64,000 nucleotides of DNA from Hydractinia symbiolongicarpus (taxonomy: Eukaryota; Cnidaria; Hydrozoa; Anthoathecata; Hydractiniidae), in the NCBI RefSeq assembly GCF_029227915.1, contig NC_079884.1:28212001-28276000 (forward strand). The letters are read 5' to 3'. The position numbers and the translations under genes were made by a program. Below, piece by piece: positions 51,767-64,000 of the stretch (the stretch's first letter is position 1; the number at the start of each line of letters is the position of its first letter). A model generated the notes under the pieces. It was given only the letters and a program-made list of their open reading frames with translations, was not told the DNA's origin and searched no databases.

Positions 51767-53929
51767 CTAGCCGTTAGCTCGCGCTGAAGAGATAGAGACA
51801 GTTTCAAAAACTACATTTCATTTACTTTCTAACGGTGTCAATCCGTTTGAGTTACAACGGTTGCGTCACATATTCGTACCAACATGTATTAAGCGATAGT
51901 ATTCGGATATTACTAGGTTGCATCGCTTTTAACAGTGAAACACTTGACTGTGGGACTTAATTGAACTGATTTTGGACTTTGACCTTGTAAATGGGATAAA
52001 TGAGCCAGTTTGGCTACAAGAAATAACATTCTTTCTAATTTGACATGATTACTGGAACTCAGCGATTACACTGGTCACTGTGGTAGCGCTTTATTACAAA
52101 ATTAAGATAAACAAGTCATTTTTTACTGTGGGACCAATCCTAGCCGTCGGCTCGCGCTGAAGAAATAGAGACAGTTTCAAAAACTACATTTCATTTACTT
52201 TCTAACGTTGTCAATCCGTTTGAGTTACAACGGTTGCGTCACATATTTGTACCAACATTTATTTAGTGATTTTCTTCCAATATTACTAAGTTGTATTGCT
52301 TTTAACAGTGAAACGATTGACTGTGGGAATTAATAGAACTGATTCTGGACTGCGACCTTATAAATGTGATAAATGAGCCAATTGGTCTCCAAGGAATAAC
52401 ATTCTTCTTAATTTGACATGATTCCCGGAATTCATCGATTACATTAGGCTCTGTGGTAGCGCTTTCTATAAAAATTTATATAAATAAGTCTTTTCTTACT
52501 GTGGGACCAATCCTGGTCGTTAGCACGCGCTGAATAAATAGGAACAGTTCAAAAGACCATATTTCATTGACTTTGTAGCGGTATAAGTCCGTTTGAGTTA
52601 CAACGGTTCTGTCACATATTCGTACCAATATGTATTTAGCGATAGTATTCGGATATTACTAGGTTGCATCGCTTTTAACAGTGAAACCCTTGACTGTGGG
52701 ACTTAATTGAACTGATTTTGGACTTTGACCTTGTAAATGTGTTAAATGAGCCAGTTTGACTACAAGAAATACCATTCCTCCTAATTTGACATGATTGCTG
52801 GAACTCATCGATTACATTAGGCTCTGTGGTAGCGCTTTCTATAAAAATTTAGATAAATAAGTCTTTTTTTACTGTGGGACCAATCCTAGCCGTTAGTTCG
52901 CGCTTAAGAAATAGAAACAGTTCCAAAGACTACATGTCATTGACTTTCTAGCGGTATAAATCCGTTTGAGTTACAACGGTTGGGTCACATATTCGTACCA
53001 ACATGTATTTAGCGATAGTATTCGGATATTACTAGGTTGCATCGCTTTTAAAGGTGAAACGATTGACTGTGGGACTTAATTGAATTGATTTAGGACTTTG
53101 ACCTTGTAAATGGGATAAATGAGCCAGTTTGGCTACAAGAAATAACATTCTTCCTAATTTGACATGATTACTGGAACTCAGCGATTACACTGGGTGCTGT
53201 GGTAGCGCTTTATTTAAAAATTTAGATAAATAATTCTTTTTTTGCTGTGGGACCAATCCTAGCCGTTAGCGCGCGCTGAAGATATAGAGACAGTTTCAAA
53301 ATTTATTTAGCGATAGTATTCGGATATTACTAGGTTGCATCGTTTTTAAAAGTGAAACGATTGACTGTGGGACTTAATTGAACTGATTTTGGACTTTGAC
53401 CTTATAAATATGATAAATGAGGCAGTTTGACTACAAGAAGTAACATTCTTCTTAATTTGACATGATTGCTGGAACTCAGCGATTACACTGGGTGCTGTGG
53501 TAGCGCTTTATTAAAAAAATAAGATAAAAAAGTCATCTTTAACTGTGGGACCAATCCTAGCCGGTAGTTCGCGCTGAAGAAATAGAGACAGTTTCAAAAA
53601 CTACATTTCATTTATTTTCTAACGGTGTCAATCCGTTTATGTTACAACGGTTGAGTCACATATTTGTACCAACATTTATTTAGTGACTTTCTTCCGATAT
53701 TACTAAGTTGTATTGCTTTTAACAGTGAAACGATTGACTGTGGGAATTAATAGAACTGATTCTAGACTGCGACCTTATAAATGTTATAAATGAGCCAATT
53801 GGTGTCCAAAGAATGACATTCTTCTTAATTTGACATGATTGCTGGAATTCAGCTAATACATTAGGCTTTGTGGTAGCGCTTTATTTAAAAATTTAGATAA
53901 ATAAGTGTTTTTTCGCTGTGGGACCAATC
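51767..53929 (+). repeat. 2163-bp tandem duplication, copy 1
   Basis: Six monomers minus 76 bp. Marks shared with the next copy are ctgaagagatagagac (51786 and 53949), catgtattaagcgatag, gaaacacttgactg, tgattcccggaattc, ggttgggtcacat, tttaaaggtgaaacg and the 76-bp deletion described separately. Copy 2 starts at 53930. Confidence 0.93.
53291..53320 (+). other. Deletion-bearing monomer (76 bp lost), first of three
   Basis: cagtttcaaa joins directly to atttatttagcgatag. Compared with the full monomer at 52172-52267, 76 bp are missing, including the whole AACGG/CCGTT core and the accaaca block. The same junction is at 55453 and near 61724. It is the one place I find where the conserved core is absent. 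Confidence 0.9.
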
Positions 53930-56092
53930 CTAGCCGTTAGCTCGCGCTGAAGAGATAGAGACAGTTTCAAAAACTACATTTCATTTACTTTCTAACGGTG
54001 TCAATCCGTTTGAGTTACAACGGTTGCGTCACATATTCGTACCAACATGTATTAAGCGATAGTATTCGGATATTACTAGGTTGCATCGCTTTTAACAGTG
54101 AAACACTTGACTGTGGGACTTAATTGAACTGATTTTGGACTTTGACCTTGTAAATGGGATAAATGAGCCAGTTTGGCTACAAGAAATAACATTCTTTCTA
54201 ATTTGACATGATTACTGGAACTCAGCGATTACACTGGTCACTGTGGTAGCGCTTTATTACAAAATTAAGATAAACAAGTCATTTTTTACTGTGGGACCAA
54301 TCCTAGCCGTCGGCTCGCGCTGAAGAAATAGAGACAGTTTCAAAAACTACATTTCATTTACTTTCTAACGTTGTCAATCCGTTTGAGTTACAACGGTTGC
54401 GTCACATATTTGTACCAACATTTATTTAGTGATTTTCTTCCAATATTACTAAGTTGTATTGCTTTTAACAGTGAAACGATTGACTGTGGGAATTAATAGA
54501 ACTGATTCTGGACTGCGACCTTATAAATGTGATAAATGAGCCAATTGGTCTCCAAGGAATAACATTCTTCTTAATTTGACATGATTCCCGGAATTCATCG
54601 ATTACATTAGGCTCTGTGGTAGCGCTTTCTATAAAAAATTATATAAATAAGTCTTTTCTTACTGTGGGACCAATCCTGGTCGTTAGCACGCGCTGAATAA
54701 ATAGGAACAGTTCCAAAGACCATATTTCATTGACTTTGTAGCGGTATAAGTCCGTTTGAGTTACAACGGTTCTGTCACATATTCGTACCAATATGTATTT
54801 AGCGATAGTATTCGGATATTACTAGGTTGCATAGCTTTTAACAGTGAAACCCTTGACTGTGGGACTTAATTGAACTGATTTTGGACTTTGACCTTGTAAA
54901 TGTGTTAAATGAGCCAGTTTGACTACAAGAAATACCATTCCTCCTAATTTGACATGATTGCTGGAACTCATCGATTACATTAGGCTCTGTGGTAGCGCTT
55001 TCTATAAAAATTTAGATAAATAAGTCTTTTTTTACTGTGGGACCAATCCTAGCCGTTAGTTCGCGCTTAAGAAATAGAAACAGTTCCAAAGACTACATGT
55101 CATTGACTTTCTAGCGGTATAAATCCGTTTGAGTTACAACGGTTGGGTCACATATTCGTACCAACATGTATTTAGCGATAGTATTCGGATATTACTAGGT
55201 TGCATCGCTTTTAAAGGTGAAACGATTGACTGTGGGACTTAATTGAATTGATTTAGGACTTTGACCTTGTAAATGGGATAAATGAGCCAGTTTGGCTACA
55301 AGAAATAACATTCTTCCTAATTTGACATGATTACTGGAACTCAGCGATTACACTGGGTGCTGTGGTAGCGCTTTATTTAAAAATTTAGATAAATAAGTCT
55401 TTTTTGCTGTGGGACCAATCCTAGCCGTTAGCGCGCGCTGAAGATATAGAGACAGTTTCAAAATTTATTTAGCGATAGTATTCGGATATTACTAGGTTGC
55501 ATCGTTTTTAAAAGTGAAACGATTGACTGTGGGACTTAATTGAACTGATTTTGGACTTTGACCTTATAAATATGATAAATGAGGCAGTTTGACTACAAGA
55601 AGTAACATTCTTCTTAATTTGACATGATTGCTGGAACTCAGCGATTACACTGGGTGCTGTGGTAGCGCTTTATTAAAAAAATAAGATAAAAAAGTCATCT
55701 TTAACTGTGGGACCAATCCTAGCCGGTAGTTCGCGCTGAAGAAATAGAGACAGTTTCAAAAACTACATTTCATTTATTTTCTAACGGTGTCAATCCGTTT
55801 ATGTTACAACGGTTGAGTCACATATTTGTACCAACATTTATTTAGTGACTTTCTTCCGATATTACTAAGTTGTATTGCTTTTAACAGTGAAACGATTGAC
55901 TGTGGGAATTAATAGAACTGATTCTAGACTGCGACCTTATAAATGTTATAAATGAGCCAATTGGTGTCCAAAGAATGACATTCTTCTTAATTTGACATGA
56001 TTGCTGGAATTCAGCTAATACATTAGGCTTTGTGGTAGCGCTTTATTTAAAAATTTAGATAAATAAGTGTTTTTTCGCTGTGGGACCAATCC
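53930..56092 (+). repeat. 2163-bp tandem duplication, copy 2
   Basis: Nearly identical to 51767-53929; I noticed single-base differences such as gcatagcttttaac near 54830 and a shorter T run near 55400. It ends where the sequence changes from cctagccgttagc to cctggctgttagc. Confidence 0.93.
55453..55482 (+). other. Deletion-bearing monomer, second copy
   Basis: The same cagtttcaaa/atttatttag junction, 2162 bp after the first, carried along in the tandem duplication. Confidence 0.9.
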
Positions 56093-58000
56093 TGGCTGTT
56101 AGCACGCGCTGGATAAATATTAACAGTTTCAAAGACTACATTTCATAGACTTTCTAGCGGTATAAATCTGTTTGAGTTACAACAGTTTTGTCACATATTC
56201 GTACCAACATGTATTTAGCGATAGTATTCGGATATTACTAGGTTGCATCGCTTTTAACAGTGAAACGCTTGATTGTGGGACTTAATTGAACTGATTTTGG
56301 ACTTTAACTTTGTAAATGTGATAAATGAGCCAGTTTGACTACAAGAAATAACATTCTTCCTAATTTGACATGAATGCTGGAACTCAGCGATTACACTGGT
56401 CACTGTGGTAGCGCTTTATTACAAAATTAAGATAAACAAGTCATTTTTTACTGTGTGACCAATCCTAGCCGTCGGCTCGCGCTGAAGAAATAGAGACAGT
56501 TTCAAAAACTACATTTCATTTACTTTCTAACGTTGTCAATCCGTTTGAGTTACAACGGTTGCGTCACATATTTGTACCAACATTTATTTAGTGATTTTCT
56601 TCCGATATTACTAAGTTGTATTGCTTTTAACAGTGAAACGATTGACTGTGGGAATTAATAGAACTGATTCTAGACTGCGACCTTATAAATGTTATAAATG
56701 AGCCAATTGGTGTCCAAAGAATGACATTCTTCTTAATTTGACATGATTGCTGGAATTCAGCTAATACATTAGGCTTTGTGGTAGCGCTTTATTTAAAAAT
56801 TTAGATAAATAAGTGTTTTTTCGCTGTGGGACCAATCCTGGCTGTTAGCACGCGCTGGATAAATATTAACAGTTTCAAAGACTACATTTCATAGACTTTC
56901 TAGCGGTATAAATCTGTTTGAGTTACAACAGTTTTGTCACATATTCGTACCAACATGTATTTAGCGATAGTATTCGGATATTACTAGGTTGCATCGCTTT
57001 TAACAGTGAAACGCTTGATTGTGGGACTTAATTGAACTGATTTTGGACTTTAACTTTGTAAATGTGATAAATGAGCCAGTTTGACTACAAGAAATAACAT
57101 TCTTCCTAATTTGACATGAATGCTGGAACTCAGCGATTACACTGGTCACTGTGGTAGCGCTTTATTACAAAATTAAGATAAACAAGTCATTTTTTACTGT
57201 GTGACCAATCCTAGCCGTCGGCTCGCGCTGAAGAAATAGAGACAGTTTCAAAAACTACATTTCATTTACTTTCTAACGTTGTCAATCCGTTTGAGTTACA
57301 ACGGTTGCGTCACATATTTGTACCAACATTTATTTAGTGATTTTCTTCCGATATTACTAAGTTGTATTGCTTTTAACAGTGAAACGATTGACTGTGGGAA
57401 TTAATAGAACTGATTCTAGATTGCGACCTTATAAATGTTATAAATGAGCCAATTGGTGTCCAAAGAATGACATTCTTCTTAATTTGACATGATTGCTGGA
57501 ATTCAGCTAATACATTAGGCTCTGTGGTAGCGCTTTATTTAAAAATTTAGATAAATAAGTGTTTTTTCGCTGTGGGACCAATCCTGGCTGTTAGCACGCG
57601 CTGAATAAATAGGAACAGTTTCAAAGACTACATTTCATAGACTTTCTAGCGGTATAAATCTGTTTGAGTTACAACAGTTCTGTCACATATTCGTACCAAC
57701 ATGTATTTAGCGATAGTATTCGGATATTAATAGGTTGCATCGCTTTTAACAGTGAAACGCTTGACTGTGGGACTTAATTGAACTGATTTTGGACTTTGAC
57801 CTTGTAAATGTGATAAATGAGCCAGTTTGACTACAAGAAATAACATTCTTCCTAATTTGACATGAATGCTGGAAATCAGCGATTACACTGGTCACTGTGG
57901 TAGCGCTTTATTACAAAATTAAGATAAACAAGTCATTTTTTACTGTGGGACCAATCCTAGCCGTCGGCTCGCGCTTAAGAAATAGAGACAGTTTCAAAAA
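55921..58000 (+). repeat. Dimer higher-order repeat, 746 bp, about 2.8 copies
   Basis: Units begin at attctagactgcgacc (third copy: attctagattgcgacc) at 55921, 56667 and 57413, 746 bp apart. Shared private marks are ccaaagaatgacattc, attcagctaatacatta, gtgttttttcgctgtggg, ctggataaatattaacag (first two copies only) and tgacatgaatgctgg. The third copy differs by restoring ctgaataaataggaac. A later relative begins near 63305. Confidence 0.92.
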
Positions 58001-61000
58001 CTACATTTCATTTATTTTCTAACGGTGTCAATCCGTTTGTGTTACAACGGTTGAGTCACATATTTGTACCAACATTTATTTAGTGACTTTCTTCCGATAT
58101 TACTAAGTTGTATTGCTTTTAACAGTGAAACGATTGACTGTGGGAATTAATAGAACTGATTCTAGACTGCGACCTTATAAATGTTATAAATGAGCCAATT
58201 GGTCTCCAAGGAATAACATTCTTCTTAATTTGACATGATTGCCGGAATTCATCGATTACATTAGGCTCTGTGGTAGCGCTTTATATAAAAATTTAGATAA
58301 ATAAGTCTTTTCTTACTGTGGGACCAATCCTGGTCGTTAGTACGCGCTGAATAAATAGGAAAAGTTCCAAAGACCATATTTCATTGACTTTGTAGCGGTA
58401 TAAGTCCGTTTGAGTTACAACGGTTATGTCACATATTCGTACCAATATGTATTTAGCGATAATATTCGGATATTACTAGGTTGCATCGCTTTTAACAGTG
58501 AAACGCTTGACTGTGGGACTTAATTGAACTGATTTTGGACTTTGACCTTGTAAATGTGTTAAATGAGCCAGTTTGACTACAAGAAATAACATTCCTCCTA
58601 ATTTGACATGATTGCTGGAACTCAGCGATTACACTGGTCACTGTGGTAGCGCTTTATTACAAAATTAAGATAAACAAGTCATTCTTTACTGTGGGACCAA
58701 TCCTAGCCGTTAGCTCGCGCTGAAGAAATAGAGACAGTTTCAGAAACTACATTTCATTTACTTTCTAACGGTGTCAATCCGTTTGAGTTACAACGGTTGC
58801 GTCACATATTCGTACCAACATGTATTTAGTGATATTTTTCCGCTACTACTAGGTTCCATCGCTTTTAACAGTGAAACGCTTGACTGTGGGACTTAATTGA
58901 ACTGATTTTGGACTTTGACCTCGTAAATGGGATAAATGAGCCAGTTTGGCTACAAGAAATAACATTCTTTCTAATTTGACATGATTACTGGAACTCAGCG
59001 ATTACACTGGTCACTGTGGTAGCGCTTTATTACAAAATTAAGATAAACAAGTCATTTTTTACTGTGGGACCAATCCTAGCCGTCGGCTCGCGCTGAAGAA
59101 ATTGAGACAGTTTCAAAAACTACATTTCATTTACTTTCTAACGTTGTCAATCCGTTTGAGTTACAACGGTTGCGTCACAAATTTGTACCAACATTTATTT
59201 AGTGATTTTCTTCCAATATTACTAAGTTGTATTGCTTTTAACAGTGAAACGATTGACTGTGGGAATTAATAGAACTGATTCTGGACTGCGACCTTATAAA
59301 TGTGATAAATGAGCAAATTGGTCTCCAAGGAATAACATTCTTCTTAATTTGACATGATTCCCGGAATTCATCGATTACATTAGGCTCTGTGGTAGCGCTT
59401 TCTATAAAAATTTAGATAAATAAGTCTTTTCTTACTGTGGGACCAATCCTGGTCGTTAGCACGCGCTGAATAAATAGGAACAGTTCCAAAGACCATATTT
59501 CATTGACTTTGTAGCGGTATAAGTCCGTTTGAGTTACAACAGTTCTGTCACATATTCGTACCAATATGTATTTAGCGATAGTATTCGGATATTACTAGGT
59601 TGCATCACTTTTAACAGTGAAACGCTTGACTGTGGGACTTAATTGAACTGATTTTGGACTTTGACCTTGTAAATGTGATAAATGAGCCAGTTTGACTACA
59701 AGAAATAACATTCTTCCTAATTTGACATGAATGCTGGAACTCAGCGATTACAGTGGGCGCTGTGGTAGCGCTTTATTATAAAATTAAGATAAACAAGTCA
59801 TTTTTTACTGTGGGACCAATCCTAGCCGTTAGCTCGCGCTGAAGAAATAGAGACAGCTTCAAAAACTACCTTTCATTGACTTTCTAACGGTGTCAATCCG
59901 TTGGAGTCACAACGGTTGCGTCACATATTTGTACCAACATTTATTTAGTGATTTTCTTCCGATATTACTAAGTTGTATTGCTTTTAACAGTGAAACGATT
60001 GACTGTGGGAATTAATAGAACTGATTCTGGGCTGTGACTTTATAAATGTGATAAATGAGCCAATTGGTCTTTAAGGAATAACATTCTTCTTAATTTGACA
60101 TGATTGCTGGAACTCAGCGATTACAGTGGGCGCTGTAGTAGCGCTTTATTAAAAAATTAAGACAAATAAGTCATTTTTTACTGCGGGACCAATCCTAGCC
60201 GTTAGCTCGCGCTAAAGAGATAGAGACAGCTTCAAAAACTACCTTTCATTGACTTTCTAACGGTGTCAATCCGTTGGAGTCACAACGGTTGCGTCACATA
60301 TTTGTACCAACATTTATTTAGTGATTTTCTTCCGATATTACTAAGTTGTATTGCTTTTAACAGTGAAACGATTGACTGTGGGAATTAATAGAACTGATTC
60401 TGGACTGCGACCTTATAAATGTGATAAATGAGCAAATTGGTCTCCAAGGAATAACATTCTTCTTAATTTGACATGATTCCCGGAATTCATCGATTACATT
60501 AGGCTCTGTGGTAGCGCTTTCTATAAAAATTTAGATAAATAAGTCTTTTCTTACTGTGGGACCAATCCTGGTCGTTAGCACGCGCTGAATAAATAGGAAC
60601 AGTTCCAAAGACCATATTTCATTGACTTTGTAGCGGTATAAGTCCGTTTGAGTTACAACAGTTCTGTCACATATTCGTACCAATATGTATTTAGCGATAG
60701 TATTCGGATATTACTAGGTTGCATCGCTTTTAACAGTCAAACCCTTGACTGTGGGACTTAATTGAACTGATTTTGGACTTTGACCTTGTAGATGTGTTAA
60801 ATGAGCCAGTTTGACTACAAGAAATACCATTCCTCCTAATTTGACATGATTGCTGGAACTCATCGATTACATTAGGCTCTGTGGTAGCGCTTTCTATAAA
60901 AATTTAGATAAATAAGTCTTTTTTTACAAGTGGGACCAATCCTAGCCGTTAGTTCGCGCTTAAGAAATAGAAACAGTTCCAAAGACTACATGTCATTGAC

Positions 61001-64000
61001 TTTCTAGCGGTATAAATCCGTTTGAGTTACAATGGTTGGGTCACATATTCGTACCAACATGTATTTAGCGATAGTATTCGGATATTACTAGGTTGCATCG
61101 CTTTTAAAGGTGAAACGATTGACTGTGGGACTTAATTGAACTGATTTAGGACTTTGACCTTGTAAATGGGATAAATGAGCCAGTTTGGCTACAAGAAATA
61201 ACATTCTTCCTAATTTGACATGATTACTGGAACTCAGCGATTACACTGGTCACTGTGGTAGCGCTTTATTACAAAATTAAGATAAACAAGTCATTTTTTA
61301 CTGTGAGACCAATCCTAGCCGTCGGCTCGCGCTGAAGAAATAGAGACAGTTTCAAAAACTACATTTCATTTACTTTCTAACGTTGTCAATCCGTTTGAGT
61401 TACAACGGTTGCGTCACATATTTGTACCAACATTTATTTAGTGATTTTCTTCCGATATTACTAAGTTGTATTGCTTTTAACAGTGAAACGATTGACTGTG
61501 GGAATTAATAGAACTGATTCTGGACTTTGACCTTGTAAATGGGATAAATGAGCCAGTTTGGCTACAAGAAATAACATTCTTCCTAATTTGACATGATTAC
61601 TGCAACTCAGCGATTACACCGGTCACTGTGGTAGCGCTTTATTTAAAAATTTAGATAAATAAGTCTTTTTTTGCTGTGGGACCAATCCTAGCCGTTAGCG
61701 CGCGCTGAAGATATAGAGACAGTTTCAAAATTTATTTTTCGATAGTATTCGGATATTACTAGGTTGCATCGTTTTTAAAAGTGAAACGATTGACTGTGGG
61801 ACTTAATTGAACTGATTTTGGACTTTGACCTTATAAATATGATAAATGAGGCAGTTTGACTACAAGAAGTAACATTCTTCTTAATTTGACATGATTGCTG
61901 GAACTCAGCGATTACACTGGGTGCTGTGGTAGCGCTTTATTAAAAAAATAAGATAAAAAAGTCATCTTTAACTGTGGGACCAATCCTAGCCGGTAGTTCG
62001 CGCTGAAGAAATAGAGACAGTTTCAAAAACTACATTTCATTTGTTTTCTAACGGTGTCAATCCGTTTGTGTTACAACGGTTGAGTCACATATTTGTACCA
62101 ACATTTATTTAGTGACTTTCTTCCGATATTACTAAGTTGTATTGCTTTTAACAGTGAAACGATTGACTGTGGGAATTAATAGAACTGATTCTACACTGCG
62201 ACCTTATAAATGTTATAAATGAGCCAATTGGTCTCCAAGGAATAACATTCTTCTTAAATTGACATGATTGCCGGAATTCATCGATTACATTAGGCTCTGT
62301 GGTAGCGCTTTATATAAAAATTTAGATAAATAAGTCTTTTCTTACTGTGGGACCAATCCTGGTCGTTAGTACGCGCTGAATAAATAGGAAAAGTTCCAAA
62401 GACCATATTTCATTGACTTTGTAGCGGTATAAGTCCCTTTGAGTTACAACGGTTATGTCACATATTCGTACCAATATGTATTTAGCGATAGTATTCGGAT
62501 ATTACTAGGTTGCATCGCTTTTAACAGTGAAACGCTTGACTGTGGGACTTAATTGAACTGATTTTGGACTTTGACCTTGTAAATGTGTTAAATGAGCCAG
62601 TTTGACTACAAGAAATAACATTCCTCCTAATTTGACATGATTGCTGGAACTCAGCGATTACACTGGTCACTGTGGTAGCGCTTTATTACAAAATTAAGAT
62701 AAACAAGTCATTCTTTACTGTGGGACCAATCCTAGCCGTTAGCTCGCGCTGAAGAAATAGAGACAGTTTCAGAAACTACATTTCATTTACTTTCTAACGG
62801 TGTCAATCCGTTTGAGTTACAACGGTTGCGTCACATATTCGCACCAACATGTATTTAGCGATATTTTTCCGCTACTACTAGGTTCCATCGCTTTTAACAG
62901 TGAAACGATTGACTGTGGGACTTAATTGAACTGATTTTGGACTGTGACCTTATAAATGTGAAAGCGAGACAATTGGACTTCAAGAATTAACATTCTTCCT
63001 AATTTGACATGATTGCTGGAACTCAGCGATTACACTGGTCACTGTGGTAGCGCTTTATTACAAAATTTAGATAAACAAGTCATTTTTTACTGTGGTATCA
63101 ATCCTAGCCGTCGGCTCACGCTGAAGAAATAGAGACAGTTTCAAAAACTACATTTCATTTACTTTCTAACGGTGTCAATCCGTTTGTGTTACAACGGTTG
63201 AGTCACATATTTGTACCAACATTTATTTAGTGACTTTCTTCCGATATTACTGAGTTGTATTGCTTTTAACAGTGAAACGATTGACTGTGGGAATTAATAG
63301 AACTGATTCTAGACTGCGACCTTATAAATGTTATAAATGAGCCAATTGGTGTCCAAAGAATGACATTCTTCTTAATTTGACATGATTGCTGGAATTCAGC
63401 TAATACATTAGGCTCTGTGGTAGCGCTTTATTTAAAAATTTAGATAAATAAGTGTTTTTTCGCTGTGGGACCAATCCTGGCTGTTAGCACGCGCTGAATA
63501 AATAGGAACAGTTTCAAAGACTACATTTCATAGACTTTCTAGCGGTATAAATCTGTTTGAGTTACAACAGTTTTGTCACATATTCGTACCAACATGTATT
63601 TAGCGATAGTATTCGGATATTACTAGGTTGCATCGCTTTTAACAGTGAAACGCTTGACTGTGGGACTTAATTGAACTGATTTTGGACTTTGACCTTGTAA
63701 ATGTGATAAATGAGCCAGTTTGACTACAAGAAATAACATTCTTCCTAATTTGACATGAATGCTGGAACTCCGCGATTACACTGGTCACTGTGGTAGCGCT
63801 TTATTACAAAATTAAGATAAACAAGTCATTTTTTAGTGTGGGACCAATCCTAGCCGTCGGCTCGCGCTGAAGAAATAGAGACAGTTTCAAAAACTACATT
63901 TCATTTACTTTCTAACGTTGTCAATCCGTTTGAGTTACAACGGTTGCGTCACATATTTGTACCAACATTTATTTAGTGATTTTCTTCCGATATTACTAAG
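58000..64000 (+). repeat. Right-edge A/B/C monomers with an 11-monomer repeat
   Basis: Class A, B and C monomers like those at 1-4864 return. The private cgttagtacgcgctgaat and ggttatgtcacat occur at about 58335 and 62365, offset 4029 bp, which equals 11 monomers minus the 76-bp deletion inside the unit. A near-duplicate pair with cgttggagtcacaacgg lies at about 59900 and 60270. The array leaves the window mid-monomer. Confidence 0.88.
61722..61752 (+). other. Deletion-bearing monomer, third copy
   Basis: The same junction, but followed by tttttcgatag instead of tttagcgatag. It is separated from the other copies by several kilobases, so the deletion monomer spread by more than local tandem duplication, or it marks an older, larger unit. 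Confidence 0.88.

Larger units (their letters stand above)
39821..64000 (+). repeat. Satellite array, right arm (about 372-373 bp monomer)
   Basis: The same monomer and orientation as the left arm, resuming at aataagtcattttttactg mid-monomer and running to the window end, where it stops mid-monomer. The spacing and order of landmarks are unchanged. No gene, RNA or second insert is visible. Sub-blocks are listed separately. Confidence 0.99.

Noticed and set aside
1-64000. CRISPR-like regular spacing
   Set aside because: The repeated unit is the whole 372-bp sequence with no unique spacers. It is a eukaryotic-type satellite, not a CRISPR array.

Overview
The window is one long eukaryotic satellite-DNA array. 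About 62.5 kb of the 64 kb is head-to-tail copies of an AT-rich monomer of about 372-373 bp, roughly 168 copies by length. One non-satellite insert (38288-39820) interrupts it. I find no protein-coding gene. The longest open frames are only 63-83 codons, and they recur because the monomer recurs. The array runs off both ends, so the window is probably pericentromeric or another heterochromatic block, assembled from long reads. The insert is rich in AGCTAGCT motifs and has a tRNA-like piece, an inverted-repeat element and a degenerate minisatellite. This suggests an invertebrate animal, perhaps a sponge, but that is a weak impression.

Layout. 1-4864: three monomer classes (A, B, C) plus A/C hybrid monomers, in two tandem copies of a five-monomer higher-order unit of 1864 bp. 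4865-16114: more diverged monomers, with a seven-monomer duplication (about 9505-10578 and 12112-13186). 16115-20258: a four-monomer unit of 1489 bp repeated three times, the last copy cut off. 20313-25925: two inverted blocks separated by a short forward piece; both have the same breakpoints, so one rearranged junction was later duplicated. 25936-38287: forward array, with 745-bp dimers repeated three times from 27981, a ten-monomer (about 3723 bp) repeat between about 31.2 and 36 kb, and 747-bp dimers near 36-38 kb. 38288-39820: the insert. 39821-49340: nested multi-monomer duplications with offsets of 5213, 4842, 5959 and 745 bp. About 49341-51766: diverged single monomers. 51767-56092: a 2163-bp tandem duplication carrying a monomer with a 76-bp deletion. 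55921-58000: 746-bp dimers. 58000-64000: A/B/C-type monomers again, close to those at the left edge.

Nothing here acts as a gene pathway. What the sequence records is array evolution: local amplification at several unit sizes (2, 3, 4, 5, 6, 7, 10, 11 monomers and more), exchange between monomer classes, inversion followed by duplication of the inversion, and invasion by a transposable element. The insert sits exactly between bases of a monomer whose uninterrupted relative is present at 43379-43600. It has asymmetric terminal inverted repeats, a CTAG terminus and a T-rich target, which best fits a non-autonomous Helitron/Helentron-like rolling-circle element.
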